Source: Variovorax paradoxus (GTDB taxonomy: Bacteria > Pseudomonadota > Gammaproteobacteria > Burkholderiales > Burkholderiaceae_C). Taken from it: a stretch of DNA of 64,000 nt. This document shows positions 46,025 to 54,648 of the stretch, in pieces (within the stretch, counting starts at the first letter, position 1; each line of letters starts with the position of its first letter). The stretch lies in assembly GCF_030811855.1 (NCBI RefSeq), contig NZ_JAUSRN010000003.1, positions 62,001-126,000 of the forward strand, written 5' to 3'. Both the position numbers and the translations under genes were made by a program. A model generated the notes under the pieces. It was not told the origin of the DNA and made no database searches. It saw only the letters and a list, made by a program, of their open reading frames with translations.

Positions 46025-46038
46025 TTGACCATGGTCAA
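46025..46038. promoter_or_regulatory. FNR-type operator ahead of tctC
   Basis: TTGACC-AT-GGTCAA is a perfect inverted repeat of the TTGAC-N4-GTCAA class recognised by Crp/Fnr proteins. It lies 95 bases upstream of the tctC start codon. The same class of site occurs at 50913 and 63679. Confidence 0.7.
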
Positions 46039-46133
46039 GCAAGCGAAGTTCCTCCAGCGCGCACCATCTGCCCTGTTCGCACCTCGGCTCAGATTCATTA
46101 AAAAAAGAGCGCACATACACAGGAGACAACAGG

Positions 46134-47156
46134 ATGAAGAACTTCTTTTCGCGCACCCGCGCTTGTCGGGCCAAAGTCTTCACCGCAGCCATGATGGCGC
46201 TCGCGGTGGCCACGCCAGCCTTCGCATGGGAGCCCACCAAACCGGTGGAGTTCGTGATTCCCGCGGGCACCGGCGGAGGCGCCGACCAGATGGGTCGGCT
46301 GCTGCAGGGCATCGTCATCAAGTACAAGCTCATGAAGGAGCCGCTGATCGTCGTCAACAAGTCGGGCGGCGCTGGCGCCGAGGGCTTCCTGGCGATCAAG
46401 GAAGCCAAGGGCGATCCGCACAAGATCGTCATCTCGCTATCCAACCTGTTCACCACGCCGATGGCCACGGGCGTGCCCTTCAACTGGAAGGACATGACGC
46501 CGGTCGCGATGATGGCGCTCGACCAGTTCGTGCTGTGGACCAATGCCGAGCAGCCGTACAAGAACGCCGCGGAATACATCGCGGCGGCCAAGGCGGCGGG
46601 GCCGAGCAAGTTCAAGATGGCGGGCACCGGCTCCAAGCAGGAAGACCAGATCATCACGGTGGCGCTCGAGAAGGCCACTGGCACCAAGTTCATCTACGTG
46701 CCGTTCAAGGGCGGCGGCGAGGTGGCGGTGCAGCTGGTGGGCGGTCACGTGCAATCCACCGTCAACAACCCGATCGAGGCCGTGGCTCAGTGGCGCGCGG
46801 GCAAGCTGCGTGCGCTGTGCGTGTTCGATGACGAGCGCATGCCGTTCAAGGCCAAGGTGACCGACACGCAGTCGTGGAACGACATTCCCACCTGCAAGGA
46901 AGCTGGCGTTCCCACCAAGTACACCATGCTGCGCGGCATCTTCATGCCCCCGGGCGTAACCCCCGAGCAGCGCGCGTTCTACGTCGACCTGCTGACCAAG
47001 ATCGCCGCCACGCCGGACTGGAAGGAGTACATGGAGAAGGGTGCCTTCAACCCGACCTTCATGAGCGGCGACGCGTTCACCAAGTGGCTCACCGAAGCGG
47101 AAGCCACGCACCGCACGTTGATGAGCGAAGCCGGCTTCCTGGCCAGCAACAAGTAA
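46134..47156 (+). CDS. TctC/Bug-type periplasmic solute-binding protein
   Basis: The 340-residue protein has a signal peptide (about 1-31, ending TPAFAW) and the Bug fold: EFVIPAGTGGGADQMGRLLQ, VVNKSGGAGAEGFLAIKEAKGDP and the C-terminal PGVTPEQRAFYVDLLTKI. Such proteins capture carboxylates for TctAB. Here the substrate may be oxalate or another small dicarboxylate, judged only from the neighbouring oxc/frc genes. AGGAG precedes the ATG by 8 bases. Confidence 0.92.
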   Translation: MKNFFSRTRACRAKVFTAAMMALAVATPAFAWEPTKPVEFVIPAGTGGGADQMGRLLQGIVIKYKLMKEPLIVVNKSGGAGAEGFLAIKEAKGDPHKIVISLSNLFTTPMATGVPFNWKDMTPVAMMALDQFVLWTNAEQPYKNAAEYIAAAKAAGPSKFKMAGTGSKQEDQIITVALEKATGTKFIYVPFKGGGEVAVQLVGGHVQSTVNNPIEAVAQWRAGKLRALCVFDDERMPFKAKVTDTQSWNDIPTCKEAGVPTKYTMLRGIFMPPGVTPEQRAFYVDLLTKIAATPDWKEYMEKGAFNPTFMSGDAFTKWLTEAEATHRTLMSEAGFLASNK

Positions 47157-47294
47157 CGACGACGACAACGGCGGCAATCGAGCGCGCTGCAGAGCTTTTC
47201 GACTGAAGAAACTGCCGCCGCACGGGCGGCGGGCGGGGCGCTGCGTTCTCGTTTTTTTGACGGCACATACACACACACGAACGATGGGGACTCC

Positions 47295-47816
47295 ATGGAG
47301 CACGATGAGATTTCCGATGGTGCACCGCGCAGGGGCGTAGCAACCAACGTGGTAGAGGCGGTGGTTGCGCTGGTCCTGCTGGTGATAGGGCTGGTGGTGA
47401 TCTACGAGAGCCAGAGGCTGGGCTCGGGCTGGACCAGCGACGGTCCTGGCGCGGGGTATTTCCCGTTCTACATCGGCGTGATCATCACCATCTCAGGTGC
47501 CGGCATCTTGTACCAGGCGCTGCTCGGCAAGGACAAGAAGACAGAGGTCTTCGTCGACACGGTGCAGCTCAAGCGCGTGCTCTCTGTGCTGGTGCCGGCC
47601 ACTATCTATGTGGCGGCCATTTCGCTGCTCGGCCTGTACGTGGCTTCGGCGATCTACATCGCGCTGTTCATGGTGTTCTTGGGCAAGTACTCGTGGGTGA
47701 AGAGCGTCATTGCGGCGCTGGTCGTCAACACGGTCTTCTTCTGCATGTTCGAGGTGTGGTTCAAGGTGCCGCTGTTCAAGGGCGCCCTCGATCCTCTTCG
47801 TTTTCTCGGCTACTGA
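47295..47816 (+). CDS. TctB-type small membrane subunit
   Basis: The 173-residue protein has four predicted membrane helices (VEAVVALVLLVIGLVVIYES; GYFPFYIGVIITISGAGILY; LVPATIYVAAISLLGLYVAS; FMVFLGKYSWVKSVIAALVV), the layout of the DUF1468 small subunit. Together with TctA and TctC it forms a sodium- or proton-driven importer. It lies between tctC (138 bases) and tctA (21 bases). Confidence 0.9.
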   Translation: MEHDEISDGAPRRGVATNVVEAVVALVLLVIGLVVIYESQRLGSGWTSDGPGAGYFPFYIGVIITISGAGILYQALLGKDKKTEVFVDTVQLKRVLSVLVPATIYVAAISLLGLYVASAIYIALFMVFLGKYSWVKSVIAALVVNTVFFCMFEVWFKVPLFKGALDPLRFLGY

Positions 47817-47837
47817 ATCTCACGGAGCAAATGCGAA

Positions 47838-49367
47838 ATGGATGAAATCAGTGCCCTGATGCAGGGCTTCTCGGTGATCCTCACACCCATGAACATCGGC
47901 TTGATGTTCGTCGGCATCATTCTTGGGGTGTTGATTGGCGTGCTCCCAGGCTTGGGCGGCGCCAATGGGGTGGCAATCTTGCTGCCGCTCACGTTCACGA
48001 TGTCGCCCACCTCGGCGATCATCATGCTGTCGTGCATCTACTGGGGTGCGTTGTTCGGTGGAGCCATCACATCCATCCTGTTCAACATTCCCGGCGAGCC
48101 ATGGTCGGTGGCCACTACCTTCGACGGCTATCCGATGGCGCAGCAGGGCAACGCGGGCGCCGCGCTGACTACCGCGTTTACGTCGTCGTTCGTCGGGGCG
48201 CTGCTGGCGGTGATCATGATCACCTTCCTCGCGCCGCTGGTGGCCAAGTTCGCGCTCAAGTTCGGGTCGCCCGAATTCTTTGCGGTGTATCTGCTTACCT
48301 TCTGCAGCTTCGTGGGCATGGGCAAGGGGTCACCGTTCAAGATCCTCGCGTCGATGGCGCTCGGCTTTGCATTGGCCAGCGTAGGCATGGACACGGTCAC
48401 GGGCCAGCTGCGGCTCACGTTCGGCCAGTCCGAGCTGATGCGCGGCTTTGACTTTCTGATTGCGGTGATCGGCCTGTTCGGCATCGGCGAGATTTTGCTG
48501 TCGATGGAAGAGGGCCTCAAGTTCTCGGGCAAGACAGCGAAGATCGATCCAAAGGTGGTGCTGCAAACGTGGAAGCAGCTGCCGCAATACTGGGTGACGT
48601 CGCTGCGCAGCTCGCTCATCGGCATCTGGATGGGCATTACGCCAGGCGGCGCCACGCCGGCTTCGTTCATGGCCTACGGCCTGGCCAAGAAGATGTCCAA
48701 GCGCGGCTCTAAGTTCGGCACCGGCCAGATGGAAGGCGTCGTGGCGCCCGAGACCGCGGCGCACGCGGCCGGCACCAGCGCGCTGCTGCCAATGCTGGCG
48801 CTCGGCATCCCGGGTTCGCCCACTGCCGCTGTGCTGCTGGGCGGCCTCTTGATCTGGGGCCTGCAGCCCGGACCGCTGTTGTTCGTCGAGCAGAAGGACT
48901 TCGTCTGGGGCCTCATCGCCAGCATGTACCTGGGCAACATCGTCGGCCTGATCGTGGTGCTGAGCACGGTGCCGCTGTTCGCATCGATCCTGCGCATTCC
49001 GTTCTCGATCATTGCGCCGGTGATCATCGTGATCTGCGCCATTGGTGCCTACACCGTGCACAACGCGATGCTCGACATCTGGTTCATGCTCGGCTTTGGC
49101 GTGGTGGGGTATCTGTTCAAGAAGCTCGACTTTCCACTGGCGCCGCTGGTGCTGGCCCTGGTACTCGGGGACAAGGCGGAAGACTCGTTCCGCCAGGCCA
49201 TGCTGGTCTCCCAAGGCGACGTGATGATCATGTTCTCGAACCCGCTGGTCGGTGGCATCACCACGCTGGCGCTCCTGCTGCTGTTCTGGCCGCTGATCTC
49301 CAAGGCGCTGGCTTTCATCAAGCCAAAGAAGCCGGACGAGTTCGCCGTCGAGCGCCCTGTCGACTGA
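47838..49367 (+). CDS. TctA-type large membrane subunit
   Basis: The 509-residue protein has about 12 hydrophobic helices and the family signature GVLIGVLPGLGGANGVAILL near the N-terminus and its internal repeat (GTSALLPMLALGIPGSPTAA). It is the transport channel of the tripartite tricarboxylate transporter. Overlapping context with tctB and tctC makes one operon, continued by the kinase-like gene 17 bases downstream. Confidence 0.93.
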   Translation: MDEISALMQGFSVILTPMNIGLMFVGIILGVLIGVLPGLGGANGVAILLPLTFTMSPTSAIIMLSCIYWGALFGGAITSILFNIPGEPWSVATTFDGYPMAQQGNAGAALTTAFTSSFVGALLAVIMITFLAPLVAKFALKFGSPEFFAVYLLTFCSFVGMGKGSPFKILASMALGFALASVGMDTVTGQLRLTFGQSELMRGFDFLIAVIGLFGIGEILLSMEEGLKFSGKTAKIDPKVVLQTWKQLPQYWVTSLRSSLIGIWMGITPGGATPASFMAYGLAKKMSKRGSKFGTGQMEGVVAPETAAHAAGTSALLPMLALGIPGSPTAAVLLGGLLIWGLQPGPLLFVEQKDFVWGLIASMYLGNIVGLIVVLSTVPLFASILRIPFSIIAPVIIVICAIGAYTVHNAMLDIWFMLGFGVVGYLFKKLDFPLAPLVLALVLGDKAEDSFRQAMLVSQGDVMIMFSNPLVGGITTLALLLLFWPLISKALAFIKPKKPDEFAVERPVD

Positions 49368-49384
49368 ACGGAACGGAACTCACC

Positions 49385-50221
49385 ATGCCAGTGATTGCAC
49401 TCACCCAGGAAATGGGCTCCCTTGCCAAGGACGTGTCGCTCAGGCTCGCCGAGCAGCTCGGCCTCGAGGCCATGCGCCACGAGACGATCGAGCGCGTGGC
49501 CGACCGCATGCAGGTGCCGACCAGCTTCATCGGCCGCCTGCGCGACGGCAAGGCCGGTTTTGTCGAACGGCTCACCGCCGACAAGCGCAGCCTTGCGCTC
49601 TACACGGCCGAGGAACTCTTCGCATTGGCCGACCGCGGCAACGTGGTGCTGCGCGGCTGGGGCGCAACATGCCTGCTGCGGCCGGTGCCGCACGTGGTGT
49701 GCGTGCGCATCACGCGCTCGATGAAGAAGCGTGTCGAATGGCTGATGGCGCACCTCGAAACCGACGATGCAGAGTTTGCAGAAGCCGAGATCCGGCGCAG
49801 CGATGACGCGCATGCGGCGCGCATGCATGCGCAGTTCGGCGTGACATGGGGCGACCCGGTGCTCTACGACCTGGTGCTCAACACCGATCGCCTCTCGGTG
49901 GACAGCTGCGTGGCACAGATCCGCGCGCTGGTCGAGCGCCCGGAGTTTGCCGAGACGCCGGCCTCGCGCGCGCTCTTGGCCAACATGGCGCTCGCTGCGC
50001 GGGTGAAGTCGGCATTGAAGGACAACGACGCCACCGGCGACATCCGCGTGACCGTGGAGGCCGACCAGGGCAAGGTAAAGCTGAGCGGCATCGTGCTCAA
50101 TGCACAGGAACGCGCGCTCACGCAGGAAGTGGCCTCCAAGGTCGACGGCGTGAGCGACGTCGACAACGCGCTGCGCCTGATGACGGTTCCACGCCGCTTC
50201 GCGTCGGCGAAGCAGACCTGA
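49385..50221 (+). CDS. Cytidylate-kinase-like domain fused to a BON domain
   Basis: Residues 1-190 resemble the cytidylate-kinase-like (Cytidylate_kin2) family: VIALTQEMGSLAKDVSLRLAEQLGL stands where the P-loop would be but lacks a GxxGxGK; then RGWGATCLLRPVPHVVCVRI and FGVTWGDPVLYDLVLNTDRLS. Residues about 205-270 form a BON domain (ARVKSALKDNDATGDIRVTV, GKVKLSGIVLNAQERAL, VDGVSDVDNAL), which usually binds membranes or lipids. The fusion suggests a membrane-associated regulator or phosphotransferase for the transport operon. Function is unproven. Confidence 0.8.
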   Translation: MPVIALTQEMGSLAKDVSLRLAEQLGLEAMRHETIERVADRMQVPTSFIGRLRDGKAGFVERLTADKRSLALYTAEELFALADRGNVVLRGWGATCLLRPVPHVVCVRITRSMKKRVEWLMAHLETDDAEFAEAEIRRSDDAHAARMHAQFGVTWGDPVLYDLVLNTDRLSVDSCVAQIRALVERPEFAETPASRALLANMALAARVKSALKDNDATGDIRVTVEADQGKVKLSGIVLNAQERALTQEVASKVDGVSDVDNALRLMTVPRRFASAKQT

Positions 50222-50234
50222 GTTCGGCGCCCGC

Positions 50235-50843
50235 CTAGATTTTTCCGCGCTTGCGGAGGCGGCTCAGGGTTTCCGCGGAGAGATTGAGGTACGAGGCCAG
50301 CTCCTTGCTCGGAATGCGGTCCTCGAGCTCCGGGTGCTTGCGCATGAACCGGTGCACGCGGCCGGGTGCATCGAGCAAATGCAGCGTGATGGTGTGCGCC
50401 ATGATTTCGCTCATGCCGCGCATCACGCAATATTCGAACAGCTCCTTGGTCTCGGGGTGGCGGTCCAGGAACGCGATCCACTCCTTCAGCGGCAGGCTGG
50501 CCACGCGCGCCTTTGTGACGCACACGATGCCATAGGGCGTGGGCGTGCCCAGCCGCAGCGCCGCATAGCTGGTTTCCATGTCGTGCGCATCGGCAAAGCG
50601 CAGGATCATTTCCTTGCCCTCGGGGTTGCTCACCACCCGCTTGAGGATGCCGTCGAGGATGAAGTACTGCTCCATCTCGCGCACGCCCTGGTGCAGCAGA
50701 AAGTCGCCCTTGTTGCCGTCCACGATGACGAGATGGGTTTCCAGCTCGGCACGCTCACTCTCGCTCAGGTCCTTGAGAAGGATGTTCTGCCGGAGCTGCG
50801 CACGAATGATGTTTTTCTCCGGGTGGTTTTCCAACAACGTCAT
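50235..50843 (-). CDS. Crp/Fnr-family transcription regulator
   Basis: The 202-residue protein has a cyclic-nucleotide-binding-like domain (GDFLLHQGVREMEQYFILDGILKRVVSN, quoted in parts as GDFLLHQGV and YFILDGILKRV), a long dimer helix and a C-terminal helix-turn-helix IPSKELASYLNLSAETLSRLRK. The recognition helix carries E-x-x-S-R, the FNR pattern that reads TTGA half-sites. No N-terminal cysteine cluster is seen, so it should not bind an FNR iron-sulfur cluster; its ligand is unknown. The chain ends right after the recognition helix. It is divergent from oxc, with a matching operator between them. Confidence 0.88.
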   Translation of the reverse strand: MTLLENHPEKNIIRAQLRQNILLKDLSESERAELETHLVIVDGNKGDFLLHQGVREMEQYFILDGILKRVVSNPEGKEMILRFADAHDMETSYAALRLGTPTPYGIVCVTKARVASLPLKEWIAFLDRHPETKELFEYCVMRGMSEIMAHTITLHLLDAPGRVHRFMRKHPELEDRIPSKELASYLNLSAETLSRLRKRGKI

Positions 50844-50912
50844 GGGTCCCGTCTTGCTCGAATTCGCAACAACAACATCTGGTTCATCTGGCCGGTGCCG
50901 TTTTCCGGAAAG

Positions 50913-50926
50913 TTGACCGAGGTCAA
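50913..50926. promoter_or_regulatory. FNR-type operator between the regulator and oxc
   Basis: TTGACC-GA-GGTCAA is a perfect inverted repeat. CATAGT at 50950-50955 stands 24 bases downstream of it, where the -10 of a class II Crp/Fnr promoter (site centred near -41.5) would be, pointing toward oxc. The site also lies 70 bases from the regulator's own start, so autoregulation is possible. Confidence 0.75.
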
Positions 50927-50999
50927 CGCCCGAAAGCATGCCCCCGAATCATAGTCCCGGCTCGGGCCTCGGCCATTCACCCAAGCAAGAAGGAGAGAC

Positions 51000-52838
51000 A
51001 TGTCTTCAGTAAGAACGGACAAAGAGGCATCCACGACCCTGGACGACGCCCTCAAGCCCAAGAACCGGGCCGCAGACGGCGACGCAGTCGTGGTCGCCCT
51101 CAAACACCCCACGGAGGAGGCAACGGCCGCGCACGACGCGACGATCGACGGCTTCCACCTGGTCATCGATGCGCTGAAGCTGAACGACATCGACACCATC
51201 TTCGGCCTGCCGGGCATCCCGATCACCGACCTCACGCGCATGGCACAGGCCGAAGGCCTGCGGGTCATCTCGTTCCGCCACGAGCAGCATGCGGGCAACG
51301 CGGCTGCGGCCGCCGGCTTCCTGACGCAGAAGCCCGGCATCTGCCTGACCGTGTCGGCACCCGGCTTCCTGAACGGCCTCACCGCGCTGGCCAACGCCAC
51401 CACCAATTGCTTCCCGATGATTCTCATCAGCGGCTCAAGCGAGCGCGAGATCGTCGACCTGCAGCAGGGCGACTACGAAGAGATGGACCAGCTCGCCATT
51501 GCCAAGCCGCTGTGCAAAGCCGCCTTCCGCGTGCTGCATGCCGAGGACATCGGCGTGGGCATCGCCCGCGCAATCCGCTCGGCGCTGTCGGGCCGCCCCG
51601 GCGGCGTGTACCTCGACCTGCCGGCCAAGCTGTTCGCTCAGACCATGAACGCCGAAGCCGGTCGCCGCTCGCTCATCAAAGTGATCGACCCGGCACCGCG
51701 CCAGATTCCGGCGCCTGACGCCGTGAACCGCGCGCTCGACCTGCTCAAGGGCGCGAAGAAGCCACTCATCCTGCTGGGCAAGGGCGCCGCCTACGCACAG
51801 GCCGACGCCGACATCCGCGCATTCATCGAGAAGACCGGCATTCCCTACCTGCCGATGTCGATGGCCAAGGGGCTCTTGCCCGACACGCATGTGCAATCGG
51901 CCGCGGCCGCGCGCTCCTACGTGCTGCAGGAAGCCGACGTGGTCATGCTGGTCGGCGCGCGCCTCAACTGGCTGCTGTCGCACGGCAAGGGCAAGACCTG
52001 GGGCCAGGAGAAGGGCGCCAAGCAGTTCATCCAGATCGACATCGCACCGACCGAGATCGACAGCAACGTGGCCATTGCGGCGCCGGTGATCGGCGACATT
52101 GGCTCCTGCGTGGCGGCACTGCTCGCGGGCGTCGATGCCAAGTGGGCCAAGCCCCCGGCCGAATGGACCGGTGCCATTGCCGAGCGCAAGGACAAGAACC
52201 TGTCGAAGATGGCCGTGACGCTGGCCGCGCGGCCCTCGCCGATGAACTTCCACAGCGCGCTGAGCGTGATCCGCGACCAGGTGAAGGCACGGCCCGACGC
52301 CATCGTGGTGAACGAAGGCGCCAACACGCTCGACTTCGCGCGCAGCATCGTCGACATGTACGAGCCGCGCAAGCGCCTCGACGTGGGCACCTGGGGAATC
52401 ATGGGCATCGGCATGGGCTTCGCCGTGGCGGCCGCGGTGGTCACCGACAAGCCGGTGATCGCCATCGAGGGCGACAGCGCCTTCGGCTTCAGCGGCATGG
52501 AGGTGGAGACCATCTGCCGCTACAACCTGCCGATCTGCATCGTCGTGTTCAACAACAACGGCGTCTACCGCGGCACCGACGTCAACCCGAGCGGCACGCC
52601 CGACGTGGCGCCCACCGTGTTCGTGAAGAACGCGCGCTACGACAAGCTGATGGAAGCGTTCGGTGGCGTGGGCGTCAACGCCACCACCGCGGATGAATTG
52701 CAGAAGGCGCTGGCCGAAGCCGTCGCCTCGCGCCGTCCGACCCTGATCAATGCCGTCATCGACGAGACGGCCGGAACGGAAAGCGGCCGGATCACCAGCC
52801 TCAATCCGAGCACGGCAAAGAAAAAGCAGCAGCAGTAA
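51000..52838 (+). CDS. oxc: Oxalyl-CoA decarboxylase
   Basis: This ThDP-dependent enzyme converts oxalyl-CoA to formyl-CoA and CO2. The 612-residue chain has the cofactor-activating Glu95 (SFRHEQHAG), the active-site string [11 protein letters not shown] found in Oxalobacter Oxc, [16 protein letters not shown] and the ThDP motif [10 protein letters not shown]...NNN. It is about 44 residues longer than the Oxalobacter enzyme, all at the N-terminus (about 1-44, charged, low conservation). No targeting signal is apparent in it. It is followed by frc 26 bases on. Confidence 0.96.
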   Translation: MSSVRTDKEASTTLDDALKPKNRAADGDAVVVALKHPTEEATAAHDATIDGFHLVIDALKLNDIDTIFGLPGIPITDLTRMAQAEGLRVISFRHEQHAGNAAAAAGFLTQKPGICLTVSAPGFLNGLTALANATTNCFPMILISGSSEREIVDLQQGDYEEMDQLAIAKPLCKAAFRVLHAEDIGVGIARAIRSALSGRPGGVYLDLPAKLFAQTMNAEAGRRSLIKVIDPAPRQIPAPDAVNRALDLLKGAKKPLILLGKGAAYAQADADIRAFIEKTGIPYLPMSMAKGLLPDTHVQSAAAARSYVLQEADVVMLVGARLNWLLSHGKGKTWGQEKGAKQFIQIDIAPTEIDSNVAIAAPVIGDIGSCVAALLAGVDAKWAKPPAEWTGAIAERKDKNLSKMAVTLAARPSPMNFHSALSVIRDQVKARPDAIVVNEGANTLDFARSIVDMYEPRKRLDVGTWGIMGIGMGFAVAAAVVTDKPVIAIEGDSAFGFSGMEVETICRYNLPICIVVFNNNGVYRGTDVNPSGTPDVAPTVFVKNARYDKLMEAFGGVGVNATTADELQKALAEAVASRRPTLINAVIDETAGTESGRITSLNPSTAKKKQQQ

Positions 52839-52864
52839 TCCAAGGCAACCCAGGAGTTAATTCA

Positions 52865-54136
52865 ATGAGCAACAAACCCCTCAACGGCATCAAGATCATC
52901 GACTTCACGCACGTGCAAGCCGGCCCGGCCTGTACCCAGATGCTGGCCTGGTTCGGCGCCGACGTGATCAAGGTCGAGCGCCCCGGCGCCGGCGACGTCA
53001 CTCGCAGCCAGCTGCGCGACATCCCGAACGTCGACGCGCTGTACTTCACCATGCTCAACAGCAACAAGCGCTCGATCACGCTGGACACGAAGAAGCCCGA
53101 AGGCAAGGCCGTGCTGGAGAAGATGATTCGCGAATCCGACGTGCTGGTCGAAAACTTCGGCCCTGGCGCGCTGGACCGCATGGGCTTTACCTGGGAACGC
53201 ATCCAGGAGCTCAACCCCAAGATGATCGTTGCCTCGGTCAAGGGCTTCAGCGACGGCCACCACTATGAAGACCTGAAGGTGTACGAGAACGTAGCGCAGT
53301 GCGCCGGCGGCGCCGCCTCCACCACCGGCTGGTGGAAGGGCGAAAACTCCGCCCCGACGATCTCGGCCGCGGCGCTGGGCGACTCGAACACCGGCATGCA
53401 CCTGGCGATCGGCATCCTGACGGCCATCATCGGCCGCCAGCAAACCGGCAAGGGTCAGAAGGTGGCCTGCTCGATGCAGGACGCCGTGCTCAACCTGTGC
53501 CGCGTGAAGATGCGCGACCAGCAGCGCCTGGACAGCGTGGGCTACCTGGAGGAATACCCGCAGTACCCGCACGAGATGGACGCCTTCAAGGACGGCGTGG
53601 TGCCGCGCGGCGGCAATGCCGGCGGCGGCGGCCAGCCGGGCTGGATCCTGAAGTGCAAGGGCTGGCAGACCGACCCCAACGCCTACATCTACTTCACCGT
53701 GCAGGGCCACGCCTGGGACCCGATCTGCGATGCGCTCGGCAAGCCCGAGTGGAAGACCGATCCGGACTACATGACCCCCAAGGCCCGTCAGCCGCACATC
53801 GACCAGATCTTCGCCACCATCGAAGACTTCATCAAGGACAAGACCAAGTTCGAGGCGGTCGACATCTTCCGCAAGCACGACATTCCTTGCGCCCCGGTGC
53901 TGTCGATGAAAGAGCTGCTGCATGACGAGTCGCTGCGCAAGAGCGGCTCCATCGTCGAAGTGCCGCACAAGGAGCGCGGCAGTTATTGGACCATCGGCAG
54001 CCCGATCAAGTTCTCGGACCTCAAGCCCGAGGTCACTGCCTCGCCGCTCTTGGGCGAGCACACTGAACAGGTGCTGGCCGAACTGGGCTACACCCAGGCA
54101 CAGATCGACAACCTGAAAGAATCGAAGGCCGTCTAG
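52865..54136 (+). CDS. frc: Formyl-CoA:oxalate CoA-transferase
   Basis: Frc moves CoA from formyl-CoA to oxalate, regenerating oxalyl-CoA for Oxc. The 423-residue class III CoA-transferase has [36 protein letters not shown], the catalytic Asp173 in [11 protein letters not shown] and the glycine loop [12 protein letters not shown] that gates the active site. AGGAG lies 8 bases before the ATG. Its similarity to Oxalobacter Frc is high throughout. Confidence 0.96.
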   Translation: MSNKPLNGIKIIDFTHVQAGPACTQMLAWFGADVIKVERPGAGDVTRSQLRDIPNVDALYFTMLNSNKRSITLDTKKPEGKAVLEKMIRESDVLVENFGPGALDRMGFTWERIQELNPKMIVASVKGFSDGHHYEDLKVYENVAQCAGGAASTTGWWKGENSAPTISAAALGDSNTGMHLAIGILTAIIGRQQTGKGQKVACSMQDAVLNLCRVKMRDQQRLDSVGYLEEYPQYPHEMDAFKDGVVPRGGNAGGGGQPGWILKCKGWQTDPNAYIYFTVQGHAWDPICDALGKPEWKTDPDYMTPKARQPHIDQIFATIEDFIKDKTKFEAVDIFRKHDIPCAPVLSMKELLHDESLRKSGSIVEVPHKERGSYWTIGSPIKFSDLKPEVTASPLLGEHTEQVLAELGYTQAQIDNLKESKAV

Positions 54137-54147
54137 CGGACCCACCC

Positions 54148-54181
54148 CAGCTCGCCCGCTTGATCACAGGCGGGCGAGCTG
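54148..54181 (+). terminator. Long hairpin after frc, without U-tract
   Basis: A perfect 12-bp stem CAGCTCGCCCGC/GCGGGCGAGCTG with a 10-base loop starts 12 bases after the frc stop. No T-run follows, so it may protect the oxc-frc mRNA end or attenuate rather than fully terminate. Confidence 0.5.
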
Positions 54182-54210
54182 CGAAATGACATGAAGCGCC
54201 AGAGGTAAAC

Positions 54211-54648
54211 ATGCAAGCGAACGTTGATTTCAAGCAGATCGTCGAAGGCGCCGGCGACGCGATCATGGTGTGCAATGCGGGAGGAGCGATCACGCTCTGG
54301 AACCGCGCGGCCGAGCGCATCTTCGGTTTCACCGAGGCGGAGGCCCTGGGCCAGTCGCTTGACATGATCATTCCCCAGCGGCAGCGCCAGCGGCACTGGG
54401 ACGGTTACAACAAGACCATGGAAACCGGCATCACCAAATACGGTGCCGATCTGCTGCGCGTGCCGGCGCTGCACAAGGACGGGCACACGCTGTCGATTGC
54501 CTTCACGGTGTCGATGCTGTTCTCGGAAAATCGTGAAGTCACGGGCATCGTTGCCTTCGTGCGAGACGAAACAGCCCGCTTTGCGGAGGAGCGTAAATTG
54601 CGCGCTCGTCTGCAAGAAGCAGAGACCACGATCAAAGGAGACAGCTGA
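54211..54648 (+). CDS. Stand-alone PAS-domain protein
   Basis: The 145-residue protein is one PAS domain (about 8-125) with [18 protein letters not shown] and [17 protein letters not shown], and a short C-terminal helix. His62 in [16 protein letters not shown] aligns with the heme-ligand position of FixL- and RcoM-type PAS domains, so a heme gas or redox sensor is possible; flavin cannot be excluded. There is no output domain, so it must act through a partner. Its stop overlaps the second transferase gene (TGATG). Confidence 0.85.
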   Translation: MQANVDFKQIVEGAGDAIMVCNAGGAITLWNRAAERIFGFTEAEALGQSLDMIIPQRQRQRHWDGYNKTMETGITKYGADLLRVPALHKDGHTLSIAFTVSMLFSENREVTGIVAFVRDETARFAEERKLRARLQEAETTIKGDS

